A stretch of 64,000 bases of DNA from Wuchereria bancrofti (taxonomy: Eukaryota > Nematoda > Chromadorea > Rhabditida > Onchocercidae). Both the position numbers and the translations under genes were made by a program. Every line of letters begins with the position of its first letter. Positions within the stretch are counted from its first letter, which is position 1. Below the pieces are notes generated by a model. It worked only from the letters and a program-made list of their open reading frames with translations. It was not told where the DNA came from and ran no database searches. Below are positions 59,148 through 64,000 of this stretch, piece by piece. The stretch lies in NCBI GenBank assembly GCA_005281725.1, contig SSBO01000009.1:6758303-6822302 (forward strand), written 5' to 3'.

Positions 59148-59479
59148 ACTACGATAAGTGGGATGCTTAGAAATATAAGTCACTGAGCAGGACAGATTCT
59201 AACCAGGAATAGAACGGAATACTTTGACGATTGATGATGGCGATCTGAGCTTAGAAAAGCTTGATGAAAAAAAGGCCATAGTTGATACACTTAATTGATA
59301 CACAACTAACTTATCGTTATAATATCTGTTTTACTGAAGTGCTATATGTAGAGAATGTTATTTACCTTCTATTCGAACTCAAACACACGAAAATTACAAG
59401 AAACTAGAAAAAGACATAATTCATTCTTAATCCCATACACGAAATAGATTACTCCACTTGAGAAGAAGTCGAGAGTGTC

Positions 59480-59720
59480 GATCACATGTAACTTCATAAA
59501 GTCTAATTCGTCTTAAGCATTAATAAGACTTTCTCACTCCACACATGCCTATTACACGCAACACGTCTACACCACACAACTTGCCAATCTACGTCATCCA
59601 CAACTATCGCTACGCGACAGTTCATATCTCGCATTATGCAACTTCTCCGTCTCACAGCGTTGATGACAAAAATGAGACGCTGTTTGCATGGCTCTGTCGA
59701 GTACTCTGTCTCTTGTAAAG
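59480..59720. promoter_or_regulatory. GC- and CpG-richer promoter-like block with inverted CGTCTCA motifs
   Basis: In a window that is otherwise strongly AT-rich, this stretch is rich in C and CpG. It contains CCGTCTCACAGCGT at 59647-59660 and ATGAGACGCTGT at 59672-59683: paired inverted CGTCTCA/TGAGACG plus ACAGCGT/ACGCTGT. A CTGCGTCTC-type motif is known to be enriched upstream of broadly expressed C. elegans genes. It lies 1.4 kb upstream of the rab-1 start and may be its promoter (inference). Confidence 0.4.
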
Positions 59721-59959
59721 TATTTCAACCGTATTTCATAAGACAAAATAAATAACACATAATAATAAACATATTTTCAGATCTATAAATGATCAATTTG
59801 TGAAACAAATTCACCTGTAAGTCATTTACTTCCGAAAGTAGTCTTTATCATTTTATTAGGAAATTGTATGTCAGAGTAATAATTTGCAAATAATTTAGTA
59901 AAATCCATTTAGTAAATACCCAATCTTTACCCAATAACCTGAACTGACATTGAATGTGT

Positions 59960-60077
59960 GTTATTTGTATCCTAAATATTTCTGAAGTAAATTTCATTTA
60001 GAAATCGATCTTTCGTATTACAGAAAGATCGATTTCTAAATGAAATTTACTTCAGAAATATTTAGGATACAAATAAC
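59960..60077. repeat. Perfect inverted repeat, 55-bp arms, 8-bp loop
   Basis: Left arm 59960-60014 starts GTTATTTGTATCCTAAATAT; right arm 60023-60077 is its exact reverse complement with no mismatch. Loop GTATTACA at 60015-60022. Fully complementary arms imply a very recent origin, a hairpin RNA locus or an assembly fold-back artefact. Confidence 0.95.
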
Positions 60078-63000
60078 ATCGATCTAACCTGTAAATACAA
60101 TAATTCTTTAATGATAATTTAATGTATTTTGATATCTTGCAAATCTGCATAGCAATTCAAGTCAGCAGAGAAAAAATGATGTTTGTGAAATGATGTGAAG
60201 AAGTGAGATAAGTTAAAATAAGAAGTGCTCTAAGACTCCGGATTCCATCAGGTTTAGTAGACCAGTGAAGTGTCTTTCGAACAATTTTGGTTATCCAACA
60301 TTTCTATGTGATGTAATGAAACAATAGATAGTGATAGCAACAAATTCGAAGCATTTTATCATTTCCCAGATATTCTGCCAATATTTGTTGTAATATCAGA
60401 TATTAACCGGTTGTGCAGGATCTGACAATCCGATTGAAATCTTGTCCTTAATAGCTATTGTGTTTCTGTTGCAGATTCAAAAGCCTTTTGGCAGATGATG
60501 AACATACAACGCCCATTTACTAATTCTTGCTATTAACATGAAGCCAGTAGCCGATGTATATATTCTCTTAAGGGAAGTCCCTTAATGGTCCAGGTGTGAA
60601 ATCAGATGCTAATATCCAAACATCCATCACGTGAAAGAAAAAATACATTAAAATTGAAGAAAAAACTTTCCTATACTACTGCAAGTACCAAAGCAATTAT
60701 GGTCATCCACAAGATACTTCATGACATAGAAACTGCCTGAACAATGTGGTGACAATGATACGAACAATTTAGTATAACCAATGGTGATAAAGAAATCTCT
60801 GACAAGACTTGATGTCATCCTAAAATAATGCATGAAAACAGTTGCCAATTTTTTCCCCACATTTTATTCATTCAAACATCAAACGTATGAAATTCCGGAA
60901 CGTAAATTAGGCAAGAACAATACATTGAAAAAAGTGATGTTAAAACAGAAACAGTAACTGTTATGCGAAATATAGAATAAGTTATGCAATTTTTTTCCTG
61001 GTGGAATATTACAGAAGTGGAAAAAGAAGGAAAAAAGGAATTTAAAAAACGTACTGACCACATATTTGGTTGAATTCATATAAATACCCATAAACTTCAG
61101 CACTGATGACAAACTATTACAGAAAATGATTCCTAAGTGTTTCTCATGAAATTTATTTTGCAGATACCTTCTATACTTATTTATAATCCAACATAATTTA
61201 CATACCGTACAACTAAGAAAAGACATTGGGACTTCTTTTTTCAAGAAATCATTCAGTCGCACACAGTCCACAAACGAATTTAGTATTTCACAACTGTAGA
61301 GTGATCGAAACTTTTAGTTTTTCAAATTTCAGAGAAAATTGAAACGAAAGAGCACAAAAACCCTCAAATCAGAATATGTAAAAGCACGAGTTCCACTTCC
61401 AGCAGAGGAAAAGTATCGACATGTCCGGGAATTTCAATTAAACTGACTGTTGCTGAATGAATACAAGAAATTTCATTTCTTCCATTTACTCCTAAGAGAA
61501 TTCACAAAATTGTGGTTCCAAAAAGCGACATATGTCCTGATGAATGGATCATCCGGCTTTTTTAGTCTAGAAATGTAAATTTTTGGATGTTCCAGTGCTA
61601 AAAAACATTTCAGAGACCCAAAGTTCGGCTTCTCACAAGTTACCTGAACGACAGACACAGAATAGCTAAACCCGCAAAAATCCAATGTCATTAAGAAGCT
61701 GGAAAGAAACATTTGAAAAACGAATTCCAACTGTAAACCAATCCGGTTAACAGAATATGTAATCCAGAGGCATGCGTTGCGAACAAAGAACTTCGATAGA
61801 ATAAGATACAAAGAGAAAATAGTGCATAAGACATTGGAGAATTTTCTGGAGTGAAAAAAATTTCAACTTTCGCATAAAATTCCGAAGAATGATCGATACA
61901 GTCAGCTAAACAAAAGAAAACATAATGATGAGAATTCAGATGCGGAAGGAATCACACTGAACATTTTAATTAAAAAAACCAATTCTTAAAAATACTAAGC
62001 CCTCAAAGTACTAAGAATGCACGAGATGCATTGACACGCGGTAAACACCTGTCATAAAAGAATCAATGTGTTACAGTCAGAAGTCAGAAGAATAAAACCG
62101 AAACAGGAGAGATAAGAGAAGTGAAAAAAAAAAACCGAAATTCATGGAATGTGTTCATTCCGACACGTTTAGAAAACAAATATTTTTTTTTTTTTATTGG
62201 ACTGAAAAAGAAATGTCTTCTTTTAGCTACCGATTGATCTCTATCGACCTGAAACATAAAAGGGACAAATAAAATATGTATCTGAGTTTCGAAGTTAATT
62301 TCCAAATAAATAAGTACTGCATTGGAATGAATGTGAGAAATCGGACGAATTTAGCGTACAGCAGAATATTTAAACTTTGTACATATTCCTCCACACAAGT
62401 GATAAACAAAGTGCAATTCCTTAAAGCATAGAATAACCTTCTCTTTAGATGCTACCTGACTTCGAATTATTTTACTTATACCTTCTTTAGCGTTATCTCC
62501 AGCCTCTTTCCCAACAGCTCGAAGATACAGTAAAAGTAAAAATATACTTAAAATGGAAAATGAAACATAGAAACGAGACTAGAGATTCTGATGGATGACA
62601 AAAGCAGATCCATAAAATAGTGCATAAAGAAGGTAAGATGAAAGTGTGCAGTATGCTGGTCACAGAATGATGGTGATGATATGACAAGCCAGATAACAAC
62701 CGCTGAAAGATCCTAGGGGAAAAATACCATTATATATATATGTAGTGAAACTACCTAAGTTCAGTCAAAATATTTTTGAAACTGATGATAAATCATTCCA
62801 ATATCGAATAACTGCTCTTAAGAAGAGTTATTCGATAAGTGAAGAAAGAGAATGTGATAAAGAAGTTGAAATACTGCAACAGCAACAGCAGTGCTTCAGT
62901 TTCCGGCCGAAACCGAAACTTCTAATTCCGGCAAAATAGAAGGTACAAAACTAAAAACCCATAATGTTTGAAGTTGCACTTACCTACAGAATTTCATTGA

Positions 63001-64000
63001 ACAAATTAACTTATTCACTTGCTAGAAAAAGTGATGACAGTCTAGTCATATAGCAGAGAAATAGTTGAAATCTATTTAAGCAATGACACAGATCTATTTA
63101 GCTAACGGATAGACTTGGCAACAAGAGTGCTCAGCAAGCCCAGATCCGGAATTCATTTTAGCCCTCAATGTAAATCCATTGCAAAAACCACAACAATTAC
63201 GATCGAAATGATCGTTTTCATAATGATAAGACGGAATGTATCGAAATTCCAGTCACTGAAGGTGATAAGCCATACTGTTTGCCTGTTTCTGCAGATAAAA
63301 ACCCGAATATGACACAGACAGAGACGAAAATTTACTTCATCCAAATAAGAAGAGGAAGAGATATTAGACTGATAAAAAATTGAGACTACAAGAAGCAAAA
63401 TGAAGAATAAGCTTTAAAACTGCCTCTACTTTGGATGGAATTATATGACAATTAAAATTGTGCAATTCAAGTCCGTCCAATTGATTTTGATAAAAACTGA
63501 TAAACGTAAAGCCTATTAATTTTTCATACAAATAAAGATCTCATAAATTAATAAACGCACCTATGACAATATTATTGTCATACACTTAATCGTGTGTGAC
63601 AACGAGGCTAAGAGAGTTACACCTACCAAGAATACAAAAATATACGTCCCATCTCTATCCCACATCTGCTGTGTACAAAGAAAAGAATCACCTTTCAAAA
63701 AGATGTAAAGAAGACAGTTGACCTTTACTACCTAATTCTCATTCGCCAACCAAAATTAATAAAGCCCATTTTTTTATAAAGTGAGAAAGCAATATTCAGT
63801 AACTATAAGCACTTAGTCTTCTTTGATTTTGCAAAAATTTTTTGAAAACATCTAACGACAAAAATAGTTCCTAAATCCTATGAAACTTTTTCCCCGCATA
63901 TTACTTCAATATTTCACATATGTATCGTTTTGAAAGACTTTTACTCCAGAGAACTAAAAGAAGTATGAGGGTAATAGCTCCATCATGTCAGTAATGATAA
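60078..64000. other. Right-hand intergenic region, no supported gene
   Basis: Several long frames exist (60879-61271 minus, 130 codons; 61473-61811 minus, 112 codons) but their Phe/Cys/Ser-rich translations look like AT-rich non-coding sequence and match nothing I know. One plus-strand frame at 62747-62939 is more protein-like (see findings). Confidence 0.35.
62747..62939 (+). other. Possible terminal exon with Gln tract
   Basis: Follows an acceptor-like ATATATATGTAG and reads KLPKFSQNIFETDDKSFQYR, then a charged stretch, ILQQQQQCFSF and RPKPKLLIPAK before TAG. The charged, low-Phe composition looks coding, but there is no in-frame ATG at its start and no partner exon was found. It contains a 12-bp inverted repeat (TATCGAATAACT / AGTTATTCGATA). 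Confidence 0.25.

Noticed and set aside
60879..61811. Long minus-strand frames (130 and 112 codons)
   Set aside because: Phe/Cys/Ser-rich AT-driven translations, no recognisable domain, no supporting splice or start context.

Overview
The window is AT-rich nuclear DNA of a filarial nematode (Onchocercidae). Evidence: all genes are split by introns with nematode-type TTTCAG acceptors; one gene encodes a 548-residue cytosolic asparaginyl-tRNA synthetase very close to the Brugia malayi enzyme; and one intron carries decayed Wolbachia-like gene fragments, a hallmark of filarial genomes. Exons below were reconstructed by hand from reading frame, splice sites and phase; junction phases agree in nearly every gene.

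Layout, left to right: an unidentified gene running off the left edge (minus, 1-1754); a long tropomodulin/leiomodin-like actin-capping protein (minus, 2871-6611); a small single-pass membrane protein (plus, 9034-9693); a casein-kinase-1/tau-tubulin-kinase-like kinase (minus, 12066-15880) whose largest intron holds fabG and virB11 remnants; head-to-head with it, asparaginyl-tRNA synthetase (plus, 16400-20449); ARMT1, a DUF89 damage-control phosphatase/carboxyl methyltransferase (plus, 21003-25680), with a membrane-protein ORF in its second intron; a SAEG-1/MIDEAS-like ELM2-SANT-zinc-finger corepressor (plus, 29836-43714); an approximately 1 kb almost pure A/T block (46185-47236); a two-vWFA-domain protein (minus, 47766-51261, both ends unresolved); and Rab1 (minus, 53644-58101). 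The last 6 kb has no gene I can support but holds two striking inverted repeats and a GC-richer promoter-like block.

The genes are unrelated housekeeping, cytoskeletal and chromatin functions; there is no pathway cluster. The most notable items are the mosaic Wolbachia-derived insertion in sense orientation inside a kinase intron, a GC-AG intron supported by exact length conservation in tropomodulin, a 157-bp-arm inverted-repeat element, a perfect 55-bp-arm hairpin, and the strand-switching A/T block.
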